Positions 44,910 through 53,984 of a DNA stretch of 64,000 nt are shown piece by piece. A model generated the notes under the pieces. It was not told the DNA's origin and did not search any database. It was given only the letters and a program-made list of their open reading frames with translations. The DNA is taken from contig NZ_JAFLHG010000001.1 of the NCBI RefSeq assembly GCF_018717645.1, positions 124,001 through 188,000 on the forward strand. Direction: 5' to 3'. Numbering within the stretch: the stretch's first letter is position 1; the number at the start of each line of letters is the position of its first letter. The position numbers were made by a program, and so were the translations under genes. The DNA comes from Microbacterium flavum. GTDB taxonomy: Bacteria > Actinomycetota > Actinomycetes > Actinomycetales > Microbacteriaceae.

Positions 44910-45461
44910 TCACTCGGACGTGCGGGTGTGCAGACGCTCGCCGTCGGGGCTGAAGATGCTCACGACCTCGGCGACTCCGTCCGCGGTCGCGCTGAGGGAG
45001 TGCGGCATCCGCGTGTCGAACTCGGCCGCCTCGCCGCGCTCGAGGATGAGCTCGCGACCCTCCAGGAGCAGCCGAATGCGGCCGCTGAGCACGTACAGCC
45101 ACTCGAAGCCGTCGTGCACCCGCGGGGCGGGAGCGGCATCCCGCGCCGGGTAGGTGACCTTGTACGTCTGGACGGGTGAGTCCGCCCGCGTCAGCGGTGC
45201 GACGACGTAGCCGTGCCGGCGCGTGGGCGCGCGGCGCACACGCGGGTCGGCGGGCTCGGCGACCAGGTCGTCGAGGCGGATGCCCAGGAGTCGCGTCAGC
45301 GGCACCAGCAGCTCGAGGCTCGCCTGCCGCTTGCCCGACTCCAGGCGGGACAGGGTGCTCGTCGACATCGCGGCGCGGCCGGCGAGATCGTCGAGCGTCC
45401 ACCCCTTCGCCTGCCGTGCGGACCGGAGCCGTGGGCCGACGTGATCCAGTGCTGTTGTCAT
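44910..45461 (-). CDS. XRE-family regulator with C-terminal cupin domain
   Basis: A 183-residue regulator. Helix-turn-helix at residues ~8-60: LRSARQAKGWTLDDLAGRAAM and STSTLSRLESGKRQASLELL. Cupin at ~105-180: TYPARDAAPAPRVHDGFEWL, YVLSGRIRLLLEGRELILE, GEAAEFDTRMPHSLSATAD. Such proteins bind DNA and a small ligand. The ATG at 45461 sits 67 bp from, and divergent to, the start of the thioredoxin-reductase/methyltransferase fusion, which is its likely target. An in-frame GTG lies three codons upstream. Confidence 0.9.
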   Translation of the reverse strand: MTTALDHVGPRLRSARQAKGWTLDDLAGRAAMSTSTLSRLESGKRQASLELLVPLTRLLGIRLDDLVAEPADPRVRRAPTRRHGYVVAPLTRADSPVQTYKVTYPARDAAPAPRVHDGFEWLYVLSGRIRLLLEGRELILERGEAAEFDTRMPHSLSATADGVAEVVSIFSPDGERLHTRTSE

Positions 45462-45528
45462 GGCCTCCACTTTGCCATACCTGCAAGATCACTTGCCCTT
45501 CCCGCATACTCCGTCGCAGACTGCCGTC

Positions 45529-47121
45529 ATGACAGAGAACGAATGGGATGCGATCGTCGTCGGCGGCGGGGCCGCGGGGCTCAGCGCCGCGCAGATGCTG
45601 GGGCGCGCCCGGCGACGCACGCTGGTGATCGACGCCGGGGCTCCGCGCAATCGGTTCGCGGCGCACATGCACGGCGTGCTCGGCCACGACGGCATCGCCC
45701 CGGCAGATCTGCTCGCCCGTGGCCGCGCCGAGGCGCGGGCCTACGGGGTCGAGATCGTCGTCGGCGAGGTCGTCGCCGCCCGGGATCTCGGCGATCGTAT
45801 CGAGGTCACGCGACAGGACGGCGCGGTGGACGTCGCGCGAACGGTCGTGCTGACGTCGGGCCTGGTGGACGACCTGCCCGACATCCCGGGGCTCGCGGAG
45901 CGGTGGGGGCGCGATGTGCTGCACTGCCCGTACTGCCACGGCTTCGAGGTCGCCGACAGCCGCATCGGCGTCCTCGTGACGTCGGCGATGGGCCTGCACC
46001 AGGCGGGTCTTGTTCGGCAGTGGAGCGACGAGGTCACCGCGTTCACGGCGCTGGCGGGTGCCGTCCCCGACGAGGTCGCGGAGGCGCTCCGGGCGCGCGG
46101 GATCCGCATCGTCGCCTCGCCCGTCGTGCAGCTCGACGTGGAGCAGGACCGTCTGGCCGGCATCCTCACCGCCGACGGCGTCCGCCACGACGTCGATGCG
46201 CTCTTCACCGCGCCGACGCCGCGGCTCGACCTCGCGTACGCCGAACCGCTCTCCCTTGCGCGCGTCGATGGACCCGGCGCCCCGCTGGCCGTGGATGCGA
46301 CCGGCGCGACGAGCCACCCGCGCGTCTGGGCGGCGGGCAACCTCGTGGCGCCGTTCGGCAACGTCCCCCTGTCGATGGGCTCTGGGTCGATGGCCGGCGC
46401 CGGAGCCAATGCGGGCCTCGTCGCACAGGATGCCGCGCAGGCGGTCGCCGCGCGACGCCGCGAGCGGAACGCGCGCTGGGAGGAGCGCTACGCCGAGCTC
46501 GACCGGGTCTGGTCGGGTCGGGTGAACGCCACGACACGCGACGTCCTCCGGGGCCTTCAGCCCGGGTCGGTGCTGGAGATCGGATGCGGCGAGGGAGCCG
46601 ACGCCCTCTGGCTCGCCGAGCAGGGGTGGACGGTGACGGCGGTGGATGTGTCGCCGACCGCGATCGCGCGCGCCCGAGCCGCCGCGCACGAGCGCGGGCT
46701 GGGCATCGACTTCCGAGTCGTGGACGCCGCGGGCGAGCCGCCCGGCGCAGAGCCCGGCGCTCTTCCGGATGGTCCGTTCGACCTCGTCGTGTCGAGCTTC
46801 CTGCACTCGTGGGAGGTCGAGTTCCCGAGGGCGGGCATCCTGCGCGCCGGGATGTCGCGCGTAGCCCCGGGCGGCGCGTTCGTCTCGGTGTCGCACGCCG
46901 CCTCGCCGCCGTGGGCCACGGAGGCGCACGGCGACAGACCGCCGCTGCGCACCCCTCGAGAGGAGCTCCCTCTCCTCGGCGTCGACGAGGAGGGTCTTCG
47001 CGACCGGGAGGACGGATGGACCGTCGAACTCGCCGAGGTGCGCGGACGAGATGTCGTCGACCCTGACGGCGCGCCCGCCGTCATCGAGGACGGGGTGCTC
47101 GTCCTCCGTCGGCATCCGTGA
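45529..47121 (+). CDS. Fusion: thioredoxin reductase-like flavoprotein + class I SAM methyltransferase
   Basis: A 530-residue fused protein. Residues 1-~310: FAD/NAD(P)-binding oxidoreductase with Rossmann loop IVVGGGAAGLSAAQMLGRA, redox motif HCPYCHGFEV (CxxC) and FAD end GSGSMAGAGANAGLVAQDAA. Residues ~330-530: methyltransferase with SAM motif VLEIGCGEGADALWLAEQG, VDVSPTAIARARA and a core FDLVVSSFLHSWEV. The combination is known in Actinobacteria and linked to small-molecule or tellurite-type detoxification, but no substrate is established. Start at ATG 45529 (CAGACT 6 nt upstream); an earlier ATG in frame is inside the promoter. Its 3' end overlaps the convergent YdeI gene by 41 nt. Confidence 0.9.
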   Translation: MTENEWDAIVVGGGAAGLSAAQMLGRARRRTLVIDAGAPRNRFAAHMHGVLGHDGIAPADLLARGRAEARAYGVEIVVGEVVAARDLGDRIEVTRQDGAVDVARTVVLTSGLVDDLPDIPGLAERWGRDVLHCPYCHGFEVADSRIGVLVTSAMGLHQAGLVRQWSDEVTAFTALAGAVPDEVAEALRARGIRIVASPVVQLDVEQDRLAGILTADGVRHDVDALFTAPTPRLDLAYAEPLSLARVDGPGAPLAVDATGATSHPRVWAAGNLVAPFGNVPLSMGSGSMAGAGANAGLVAQDAAQAVAARRRERNARWEERYAELDRVWSGRVNATTRDVLRGLQPGSVLEIGCGEGADALWLAEQGWTVTAVDVSPTAIARARAAAHERGLGIDFRVVDAAGEPPGAEPGALPDGPFDLVVSSFLHSWEVEFPRAGILRAGMSRVAPGGAFVSVSHAASPPWATEAHGDRPPLRTPREELPLLGVDEEGLRDREDGWTVELAEVRGRDVVDPDGAPAVIEDGVLVLRRHP

Positions 47122-47758
47122 TCCCTCCGGCCGCGGCCGCGGCGGCCTCGGCCGCACGGGCGAGCCAGGCGGGCTCGGCCCCGTAGCGCTGCGAGGGGAT
47201 CAGCCGACCCGCCGCGCTCTCGGCGATCAGGGCGGCGAGGCGATCCGCGCGCGTCTGCTCGCGCTTCGCGGTGTGCAGCCAGTTGGCGCAGATGCGGCGG
47301 TACCCCGGCGTCGCCGCGTCCCAGAAGGAGCGTGCGGCGGGATCGGCCTCGATCGCGGCCGCTTCGGCGCCGGTCACCTCGTCGCGCCGCTCGAACGAGT
47401 ACACGCCGGTGCGCTCGGGGCTGCGCCGCTCGTAGGCCGCAAGGCCGGACGGGCGCATCCGCCCCTGCGCGAGGAGCCGCTCCACGTGCGCGACATTGAC
47501 CGCGCTCCAGTTCGAGCGAGGGCGTCGCGGCGACCAGCGCTGGGCGCGGACCCCCCTGATGAGGCGGGCGGTCGAATCGATCCAGCCGAAACACAGCGCC
47601 TCCGGAACCGCGTCCTCCCAGGTCAACCCCTGGTCGGGGTGCCCTTTCGGACGTCGCTCCATCCACAGCTCGGACGCCGTCTCGTGGTGCTCGTCGAGCC
47701 AGGCACGGAACGCGGCGGCATCCGCGAAGAAGACGATCTCCGGGTCCGCGCTGTCCAT
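47081..47758 (-). CDS. YdeI/OmpD-associated family protein
   Basis: A 225-residue soluble protein of the YdeI family: IVFFADAAAFRAWLDEHHET, ELWMERRPKGHP, LTWEDAVPEALCFGWIDSTA, WSPRRPRSNWSAVNVAHVER, and the C-terminal FWDAATPGYRRICANWLHTA with KREQTRADRL. The function is poorly known (a link to peptide or stress resistance has been reported for relatives). ATG chosen at 47758, with TAGCGT 7 nt upstream. The last 41 nt are antisense to the end of the fusion gene. Confidence 0.9.
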   Translation of the reverse strand: MDSADPEIVFFADAAAFRAWLDEHHETASELWMERRPKGHPDQGLTWEDAVPEALCFGWIDSTARLIRGVRAQRWSPRRPRSNWSAVNVAHVERLLAQGRMRPSGLAAYERRSPERTGVYSFERRDEVTGAEAAAIEADPAARSFWDAATPGYRRICANWLHTAKREQTRADRLAALIAESAAGRLIPSQRYGAEPAWLARAAEAAAAAAGGITDADGGRAPRPR

Positions 47759-47790
47759 GACCGCGACGCTAGCAGCCGCTGCCGACACCG

Positions 47791-48522
47791 TCAGACGAGG
47801 TCGGGACGGCTCCATGCGCCGGGCTCGGCGAACTCTCCGTACCGGACGTCGACGCCGTCCGCCCCGATCTCGGCCGCGCAGACGAGGAGCGACAGCGTCG
47901 GGTAGCCGAAGGGGCGGTTGTCGCGGACGATCGCCCGGTCATCGACCGGACCGACGGCGCTCGTGCGCTCGAGGACATCGAGCCATCCCGTCCACCAGTC
48001 GCCGTCGCTTCTCGCGGGCGGCGCGAAGGCATCCCGCCACGCGGCGATCCGTGCGGTGCCCGGATCGTCGAGGTCGTCGTGGGCGATCATGTGCACCCCC
48101 GGGGCGAGGCCGATGCGCCGGATGCGCCGGCCGTCCCACATCGTGACGGATGCCCCGTCCGCCGTCGCCTCGACGAGGTTGAACCCGTGCGTCCGCGGCG
48201 AGCCCGCGAGCTCGACACCGGCGACCGCGTCCAGCACGACCCGCCCGCGCGAGAGCGGTGCGGGGCTCTCCCCGTCCGCGGTCAGGACGTCCGCGCGATT
48301 CAGGATGACCGCGAGTCGCCCGGCCGCGTCATCCACCGCGAGCCAGGCGCCTCCGGCGCGGCGGTCCCGGACGCCGCGGACGTCGGGGAGCTCCGGCCAC
48401 CACGGGCCGAGCGGGTCCCAGGCGCGGGTCGGATTCTCGTCGCGGACGGCGAGGAGGCGCACCGGGGCGGGGGTCTCGCCGAGCGCAGGGGCCTCGGGGA
48501 CGTGGACGATGACGGTGCACAC
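47791..48522 (-). CDS. NRDE/TANGO2-family protein
   Basis: A 243-residue protein of the NRDE superfamily. The start was set at GTG 48522 so that the protein begins M-C-T-V-I-V-H-V: Cys2 is the conserved residue that becomes the N-terminal nucleophile after Met removal in relatives. The family motif NRDE is degraded to AVRDENPTRAWDPLGPWWPE, and GFNLVEATADGASVTMWDG is seen later. Function is unknown. The promoter region is shared, in opposite directions, with coaBC (61 bp between starts). Confidence 0.83.
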   Translation of the reverse strand: MCTVIVHVPEAPALGETPAPVRLLAVRDENPTRAWDPLGPWWPELPDVRGVRDRRAGGAWLAVDDAAGRLAVILNRADVLTADGESPAPLSRGRVVLDAVAGVELAGSPRTHGFNLVEATADGASVTMWDGRRIRRIGLAPGVHMIAHDDLDDPGTARIAAWRDAFAPPARSDGDWWTGWLDVLERTSAVGPVDDRAIVRDNRPFGYPTLSLLVCAAEIGADGVDVRYGEFAEPGAWSRPDLV

Positions 48523-48583
48523 GGTGCTCGTGACCTCTCCGCCGATCCGGGCCCGGGGCTCGGGCACATGGGAGGATCGGTCC

Positions 48584-49807
48584 ATGTTCGTTGTCGTAGG
48601 CGTGACGGGCGGCATCGCCGCGTACAAGACGGTGCACCTCGTGCGCGCACTGGTGACGAACGGACACGAGGTGCATGTTGTTCCCACCGAGAACGCCTTG
48701 CGCTTCGTCGGGACGGCCACGTGGGAGGCCGTCTCCCGGCATCCTGTCACGACCAGTGTCCACGACGGCGTCGCGGAGGTCCGCCACGTCGCCCTCGGCA
48801 CCTCTGCCGACCTCGTGATCATCGCACCCGCCACCGCGAACACACTGGCGAAGATGGCGGCCGGGATCGCCGACGACCTCCTCGGCGTGACGCTGCTCGC
48901 GAGCACCGCGCCGGTGGTCGTCGCCCCCGCGATGCACACCGCGATGTGGCAGCACGCCGCAACGCAGGCGTCGATCCGCACGCTGCGCAGCCGCGGCGTG
49001 CACGTCATCGGCCCGGCCGATGGACCCCTCACCGGGGGCGACAGCGGCCCGGGCCGGATGGTCGAGCCCGACGCGATCCTCGTCGCCGCCCTCGATGCCG
49101 CCGCGGCCCGCCCCCTCCGCTCCGACCTCGCGGGGCTGCGGGTCGCAGTGTCGACCGGCGGGACGCGCGAGCCGATCGACCCGGTGCGGTTCCTCGGCAA
49201 CCGCTCGAGCGGGCGGCAGGGCGCCGCCCTCGCCGTCTCCGCCGCGGAGCGGGGAGCCGCGGTGACCCTCGTCGCCGCGCACGTCGACGACGGCGTGCTC
49301 GACGACGCTCTCTCGCATCCGGGCGTCGCGCTCGTGCGCGTGTCCAGCGCCGCCGACCTGCACGCGGCGATGACGGATGCCGCGGCCTCCGCCGACGTGG
49401 TCGCGATGGTCGCGGCGGTGGCGGACTTCCGCGTCGCCGAGGTGTCGCAGGGAAAGCTCCGCAAGGAGGACGGCGTGCCGGAGCTGCGCCTCGTCCCGAA
49501 CCCCGACATCCTCGCCGATCTCGCGGCATCCCGCGGGAGCGGCCCGGCTCGTCAGACCGTCGTGGGCTTCGCTGCGGAAACGGCGTCGGACGACGACGAG
49601 CTGCTCGAGCGCGGGCGACGGAAGGCCGCGCGCAAGGGCGCCGACCTCCTCGTGGTCAACCGCGTCGACTGGGACCGCGGGTTCGAGGCCGTCGAGAATC
49701 GCGTTCTCATCCTTGCGGCAGACGGCACGCTCGTCGCGGATGCCGCCGGCACCAAGCGCGCTGTCGCCGATGCCGTCTGGGACGCCGTGGTCGCGTCGCG
49801 TCCCTGA
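48584..49807 (+). CDS. coaBC: Bifunctional phosphopantothenoylcysteine decarboxylase / phosphopantothenate-cysteine ligase
   Basis: Two steps of coenzyme A synthesis. Residues 1-~185: FMN-dependent CoaC decarboxylase with VGVTGGIAAYKTVHLVRAL, the histidine of RHPVTTSVHDGVAEVRHV, LVIIAPATANTLAKMAAGIA-type motif and PAMHTAMW. Residues ~186-407: CoaB ligase with STGGTREPIDPVRFLGNRSS, AAVADFRV and a LLVVNRVD core. The 407-residue length fits. ATG at 48584 with GGAGGA 8 nt upstream. A strong palindrome after the stop codon forms its terminator. Confidence 0.96.
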   Translation: MFVVVGVTGGIAAYKTVHLVRALVTNGHEVHVVPTENALRFVGTATWEAVSRHPVTTSVHDGVAEVRHVALGTSADLVIIAPATANTLAKMAAGIADDLLGVTLLASTAPVVVAPAMHTAMWQHAATQASIRTLRSRGVHVIGPADGPLTGGDSGPGRMVEPDAILVAALDAAAARPLRSDLAGLRVAVSTGGTREPIDPVRFLGNRSSGRQGAALAVSAAERGAAVTLVAAHVDDGVLDDALSHPGVALVRVSSAADLHAAMTDAAASADVVAMVAAVADFRVAEVSQGKLRKEDGVPELRLVPNPDILADLAASRGSGPARQTVVGFAAETASDDDELLERGRRKAARKGADLLVVNRVDWDRGFEAVENRVLILAADGTLVADAAGTKRAVADAVWDAVVASRP

Positions 49808-49816
49808 ACCCTCTGC

Positions 49817-49869
49817 GGAGGCGTCATGGTGCGGGTCAGCCGTGTCGGCCCCCGCACGATGACGCCTCC
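49817..49869. terminator. Bidirectional hairpin terminator between coaBC and the PTS gene
   Basis: GGAGGCGTCATGGTGCGGG (49817-49835) pairs with CCCGCACGATGACGCCTCC (49851-49869) with one mismatch across a 15-nt loop. It lies between two convergent genes and would end both. The arm sequence is of the same type as the units at 29622-29701. Confidence 0.78.
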
Positions 49870-49879
49870 GGGGCGGCGC

Positions 49880-52021
49880 TCAGGCCTTCTGCTGGACGTC
49901 CAGGAGCGGGTCGCCGTGCGTGACGGGGCCGAGCTTCACCGGGTCGACCGTGTCGAACGCGTCCGCGTTGAGCACGATCACCGGGGTGACGAGCGGGTAG
50001 CCCGCCTTCTCGATGACGGCACGGTCGAACGTGACGAGCGGAGTCCCGGCCTCGATCCGGTCGCCGGTCTTCACCTTGACGTCGAACCCCTCGCCCTTCA
50101 GGTTCACGGTGTCGATGCCGACGTGGATGAGCAGCTCGATGCCGTTGTCCAGCTGCAGGCCGAACGCGTGGCCGGTCGGCTGCGCGGCGGCCACCGTTCC
50201 GGCGCCGGGCGAGTACACGGTGTCCCCCGAGGGTTCGATGGCCACACCCGGGCCCATCACGCCGCCGGCGAAGACGGGGTCCGGCACCTGGTCGAGGGCG
50301 ATCGCGGTCCCGTCGATCGGCGCGGCGAGCTGCAGAAGCGCGCCGACCTCCGCCGTCGCCCCCGGGGCCTTGGTGGCCACCGCCGTCGCGGCACCGGCGG
50401 CTGCAGCCCCAGGCAGGAGTTCGCTGCCCCCCGCGACGTTCGAGACCGAGGCGGCCTCGTCGGCGTCGCGCGCCACGGTGCCCGGACCGGCGGCGGCAGC
50501 CGCGACGGCGGTGGCGCCGGCCTGCTCGGGCGTCTTGTAGCCCGAGAGGATCACGAGGATCATCGCGACCGCGAAGGCGGCGATGACCGCGAGGGAGTAC
50601 AGCCCGATCGGGTTGAACGCCGGAATCGTGAGCAGCGAGGTGAAGACGAACGCCTGCGTCGTGATGCCGTTCTTCAGACCGAGCACGAGCGAGCCGATGC
50701 CGATGATCAGGCCTCCCGTGAGGCATCCGACGAGCATGCGCGGGTAGATCCGCTTGTACCGCAGGTGGATGCCGTAGAGAGAGGGCTCGGAGATGCCGCC
50801 GAGCAGTCCCGCCGCCAGCGCGCCGGTCGCGGTCTGCTTCATGTCCTTGTCCTTCTCACGCCAGGCGAGGAAGAGGACACCGGCCGTGGCGCCGAAGCAC
50901 GCGAAGTTCCATGCGCCCATGGGGCCCTGGATGAAGTCGTAGCCGAGGGTCTGGATGTTGAGGAGCATGATCGCGTTGATCGGCCAGTGGAGGCCGAGCG
51001 GAACCATGAACGGGTAGGCCAGCGGGATCACGATCGCGAAGATGAAGGGCGAGAACGTGTTGATCGCGGCGAGCGCGCTCGCCAGTCCCGCGCCGACGTA
51101 GACGCCGATCGGACCGATCAGGAAGGCCGTCAGCGGGATCATGATGAGCATCGCGAGGAACGGGACGAAGATCAGCTGCAGGTTCTCCGGGATGATCCGG
51201 CGCAGGAGCTTGTACAGCGGGCCGAGGACGGCCGCCATGAGAAGCGGTGGGAAGACCTGCGACGAGTAATCGGCGATCGGCATCGGCAGGCCCCAGACCT
51301 GGACGATCGCGACCTGGGCCTGTTCGAAGCCGAACAGCGGGGTCTTGTCCACGCCGGTGGCGAGCCCGGCGAATCCGGGCAGCATCAGCACCGCCATGAT
51401 CGCGAATCCGACCCACGGGTCGGCTCCGATCTTCGCGGACGCGTTGTAGGCGACCATCAGCGGCAGGAAGACGAACACGCACTGCCACATCAGGTTCACG
51501 AAGGCCCAGGACGGCTCGAGCGTCACACCGGGCGCGTTCCACGCGGGGATCACCCCGAGGGTCGCCATCAGCGCCATGAAGGTGATGAACAGGGATGCCC
51601 CGAGGAGCGCGCCGAGGATCGGGCGGAACGAGTCGGAGAGGAATTCGAAGAGGCTGTCGAGCCAGGCGTTCGTCCCGCGCGGGCCCTTCGAGCGCTCGCG
51701 GGCTTTGATGTCGGCGTCGCTGTCCGCGCCGCCGCCGGCGGCCGCCGCTCCGCCGCCACCCGCTCCGACACCGGCCATCACGGGGAGAGCCATGATCTCG
51801 TTGTAGACGTTCTGCACGCCGCCGCCGATGACCACCTGGAAGCGGTCGCCGGCCTGCGGAACGGCGCCCATCACGCCCGGGATCGCCTCGGCCTTGGACT
51901 TGTCCGCCTTGTCGCCGTCATGCAGCTGGAACCGGAGCCGCGTGGCGCAGTGCGTGAGGCTCGCGACGTTCTCGGGCCCCCCGACGGCGTCGATGATCTC
52001 CGCTGCGGAATTGGATGCCAT
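49880..52021 (-). CDS. PTS beta-glucoside/sugar permease, domains IIBCA
   Basis: A 713-residue phosphotransferase-system transporter. IIB (about 1-90): phospho-Cys in SLTHCATRLRFQL. IIC (about 120-480): about ten hydrophobic segments, including ILGALLGASLFITFMALMA and GFAIMAVLMLPGFAGLATG, GISEPSLYGIHLRYKRIYP. IIA (about 580-713): APIDGTAIALDQVPDPVFAG and the active-site HVGIDTVNLKGEGF, where the phospho-His is HVGIDT. Order BCA and length match BglF-type permeases. Substrate is unknown; no glucosidase or antiterminator gene is adjacent. A ribosome site GGGGAGAG lies 6 nt before the ATG. Confidence 0.94.
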   Translation of the reverse strand: MASNSAAEIIDAVGGPENVASLTHCATRLRFQLHDGDKADKSKAEAIPGVMGAVPQAGDRFQVVIGGGVQNVYNEIMALPVMAGVGAGGGGAAAAGGGADSDADIKARERSKGPRGTNAWLDSLFEFLSDSFRPILGALLGASLFITFMALMATLGVIPAWNAPGVTLEPSWAFVNLMWQCVFVFLPLMVAYNASAKIGADPWVGFAIMAVLMLPGFAGLATGVDKTPLFGFEQAQVAIVQVWGLPMPIADYSSQVFPPLLMAAVLGPLYKLLRRIIPENLQLIFVPFLAMLIMIPLTAFLIGPIGVYVGAGLASALAAINTFSPFIFAIVIPLAYPFMVPLGLHWPINAIMLLNIQTLGYDFIQGPMGAWNFACFGATAGVLFLAWREKDKDMKQTATGALAAGLLGGISEPSLYGIHLRYKRIYPRMLVGCLTGGLIIGIGSLVLGLKNGITTQAFVFTSLLTIPAFNPIGLYSLAVIAAFAVAMILVILSGYKTPEQAGATAVAAAAAGPGTVARDADEAASVSNVAGGSELLPGAAAAGAATAVATKAPGATAEVGALLQLAAPIDGTAIALDQVPDPVFAGGVMGPGVAIEPSGDTVYSPGAGTVAAAQPTGHAFGLQLDNGIELLIHVGIDTVNLKGEGFDVKVKTGDRIEAGTPLVTFDRAVIEKAGYPLVTPVIVLNADAFDTVDPVKLGPVTHGDPLLDVQQKA

Positions 52022-52334
52022 GGTGTCTCTCCCCTGGGTTTCGCACCTGATGCTTCGCTTCGGAGGCGTCTGAGATGTGGCCTGTCACCGCCCCTTCGCC
52101 CGTGACTCTATACCGGTGCACGGGCCGAGAACAGGGGGAAGCGCCCGGAGAAAATGAGGTCCGGCGGGGCCCCTCCGACCCGCATTCTCGGGCTGCGCAC
52201 TCAGGGAACGTCCAGGCTTCACACCTGTTCTGTCCAGAGAACGTTGCAAACCTGTGACCTTCGCGCCCACCCGAGGACGCACACCGTGGCTGATGCCCAG
52301 CACCCTGCGGTCCAGGTTCACCGGAAGTCTCTCT

Positions 52335-53291
52335 ATGCCCCGTTTCTCTCTCCGCTCCTTCACGCCCGCGATCGTCTGCGCCGGGCTCGTCGTCGGAATG
52401 ATCACCACGACCGGAGCGGCGCTTCCGCACGCCGCGTCGACCTCGTCCTCCCCCGCGTCCGCGCGTGCCGAGGCCGTATCGGCGCCGCTCGCCGAGATCG
52501 CCTCGCAGGGCCGCTCCGCCCTCCTGGACGCGCGTGCTGCGATCGATGAGGCCCGACAGGTGACGGTCGACATCCGCACCTCCGGGCTCGACATCGGCGC
52601 GAGCTCCACGGTCGTGAACACCGCTCCGCTCGGCGAGGTCGTCGAAAAGCTCGAGGCGCTCGATGTGACGCCTGCGCTGCTGGTGCCGAGCCTCACCGCC
52701 GAGGCCTCCACCGCGACGCAGACGGTGCGCGAGCAGGCCGCCATGCTCCGCGGTCGCCTCGACGCGGCCGTCGCGAAGAAGGCGGAGGAGGAAGCTGCTG
52801 CGAAGGCCGCCGCCGAAGCCGCCGCTGCCGCCGCCGCGCAGGCCGCCGCCGAAGCCGCGGCCGCGCAGGCCGCCGCCGAAGCCGAGGCGGCCGCCGCTGC
52901 GAAGGCGGCGGAGGAGCAGTCGTCCTCGTCCTCGTCCTCGTCATCCTCCGGGGGCAGCTCCGCCCCCTCCGTCGACGTGAACGTCGACCCCGCGTCGGCA
53001 CAGGGCATCGGACGCTCGATGGCCGCCTCCAGCTACGGCTGGGGCGACGACCAGTTCGCCTGCCTGCTGTCGCTGTGGAACCGCGAGTCGGGCTGGCGCG
53101 TCAATGCGGCCAACTCGAGCGGCGCCTACGGCATCCCGCAGGCTCTCCCCGGCAGCAAGATGGCCTCCGCCGGCGCGGACTGGCAGACGAACCCTGCGAC
53201 GCAGATCGCGTGGGGCCTCGGCTACATCGCCGGCCGCTACGGTTCGCCGTGCAGCGCGTGGGACCACTCGGAGTCCAACGGCTGGTACTGA
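52335..53291 (+). CDS. Secreted lytic transglycosylase-like cell-wall protein
   Basis: A 318-residue exported protein, if started at ATG 52335 (MPRFSLRSFTPAIVCAGLVV signal; GGAAG weak ribosome site). In-frame GTG 52254 or ATG 52293 are alternative starts. After ~110 residues comes a Lys/Glu/Ala-rich coiled coil (AVAKKAEEEAAAKAAAEA), a run of ten serines, and a C-terminal transglycosylase-like domain (~235-318): YGWGDDQFACLLSLWNRESG (catalytic Glu), VNAANSSGAYGIPQALPGSK, GLGYIAGRYGSPCSAWDHSE. Relatives act in peptidoglycan turnover and resuscitation. The 313 bp before it (52022-52334) hold the PTS promoter and this gene's leader, with no gene or recognised riboswitch. Confidence 0.83.
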   Translation: MPRFSLRSFTPAIVCAGLVVGMITTTGAALPHAASTSSSPASARAEAVSAPLAEIASQGRSALLDARAAIDEARQVTVDIRTSGLDIGASSTVVNTAPLGEVVEKLEALDVTPALLVPSLTAEASTATQTVREQAAMLRGRLDAAVAKKAEEEAAAKAAAEAAAAAAAQAAAEAAAAQAAAEAEAAAAAKAAEEQSSSSSSSSSSGGSSAPSVDVNVDPASAQGIGRSMAASSYGWGDDQFACLLSLWNRESGWRVNAANSSGAYGIPQALPGSKMASAGADWQTNPATQIAWGLGYIAGRYGSPCSAWDHSESNGWY

Positions 53292-53417
53292 CCGGCGACC
53301 GTCCACGCCGCGACAGTCACGAACGGCCCGGAGCGACATGCGTCGAGCATGCTCCGGGCCGTTCGGCGTCTGCGGGTGACGCCGCCGCGGCTCCGAACGC
53401 GCGGATAGGGTGGCGAC

Positions 53418-53957
53418 ATGGCGTGGGAGACGCGCGGATCGCGCATCGTGTACGAGAACCGCTGGATCCGCGTCGAGGAGAATGAGATCCTCGGGCCGCA
53501 CGGAGAGGGCATCTACGGCGTCGTCGAGATGCGGCATCCGGCCGTCTTCATCGTCGCGATCGACGACGAGGACCGGGTCTGCCTCGTGTCGCTGGACAGG
53601 TACACGACAGGCGCCTCCGTCGAGGTGCCCGCCGGAGGCTCGGATGGGGAGGATCCACTGCTCGCCGCGCAGCGCGAACTCCTCGAGGAGACGGGGCATT
53701 CCGCCCTCGAGTGGACGTTGATCGGACAGATGGATGCGCTCAACGGCATCGCGCGCGCGCCGGAGTACGTCTACCTCGCCCGCGGCATCGCGCCGGCCGA
53801 GGATGCCGGCGCGACGCAGGGCGAAGAGGGCATCGATGCGGTGCGCTGGCTGCCGTTCGGCGAGGTCCTCTCGATGGTGCGCCGCGGCGAGATCACCGAC
53901 GGCGAGAGCGTGGCCGCGCTCGCGTTCGCCGGCATCCACCTGGGGCGCTTCGCCTGA
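53418..53957 (+). CDS. Nudix hydrolase (ADP-ribose pyrophosphatase-like)
   Basis: A 179-residue NUDIX-fold enzyme that cleaves nucleoside diphosphate derivatives. The Nudix helix is GEDPLLAAQRELLEETGHSA, a good match to the GX5EX7REUXEEXGU pattern. Preceding strands ENRWIRVEENEILGPHGEGI and AVFIVAIDDEDRVCLVS suit the ADP-ribose/8-oxo-dGTP type. Substrate not determined. TAGGGT lies 6 nt before the ATG. Confidence 0.9.
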   Translation: MAWETRGSRIVYENRWIRVEENEILGPHGEGIYGVVEMRHPAVFIVAIDDEDRVCLVSLDRYTTGASVEVPAGGSDGEDPLLAAQRELLEETGHSALEWTLIGQMDALNGIARAPEYVYLARGIAPAEDAGATQGEEGIDAVRWLPFGEVLSMVRRGEITDGESVAALAFAGIHLGRFA

Positions 53958-53984
53958 GCGCGCCACCCCCGGGGTGCGTGGCTC

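Noticed and set aside
52085-52334. Possible c-di-AMP (ydaO-type) riboswitch before the lytic transglycosylase gene, as such switches often precede cell-wall hydrolase genes in Actinobacteria
   Set aside because: I could not find the conserved blocks of that riboswitch. The leader is long and has short inverted repeats, but not in the known order. A covariance-model search would decide.
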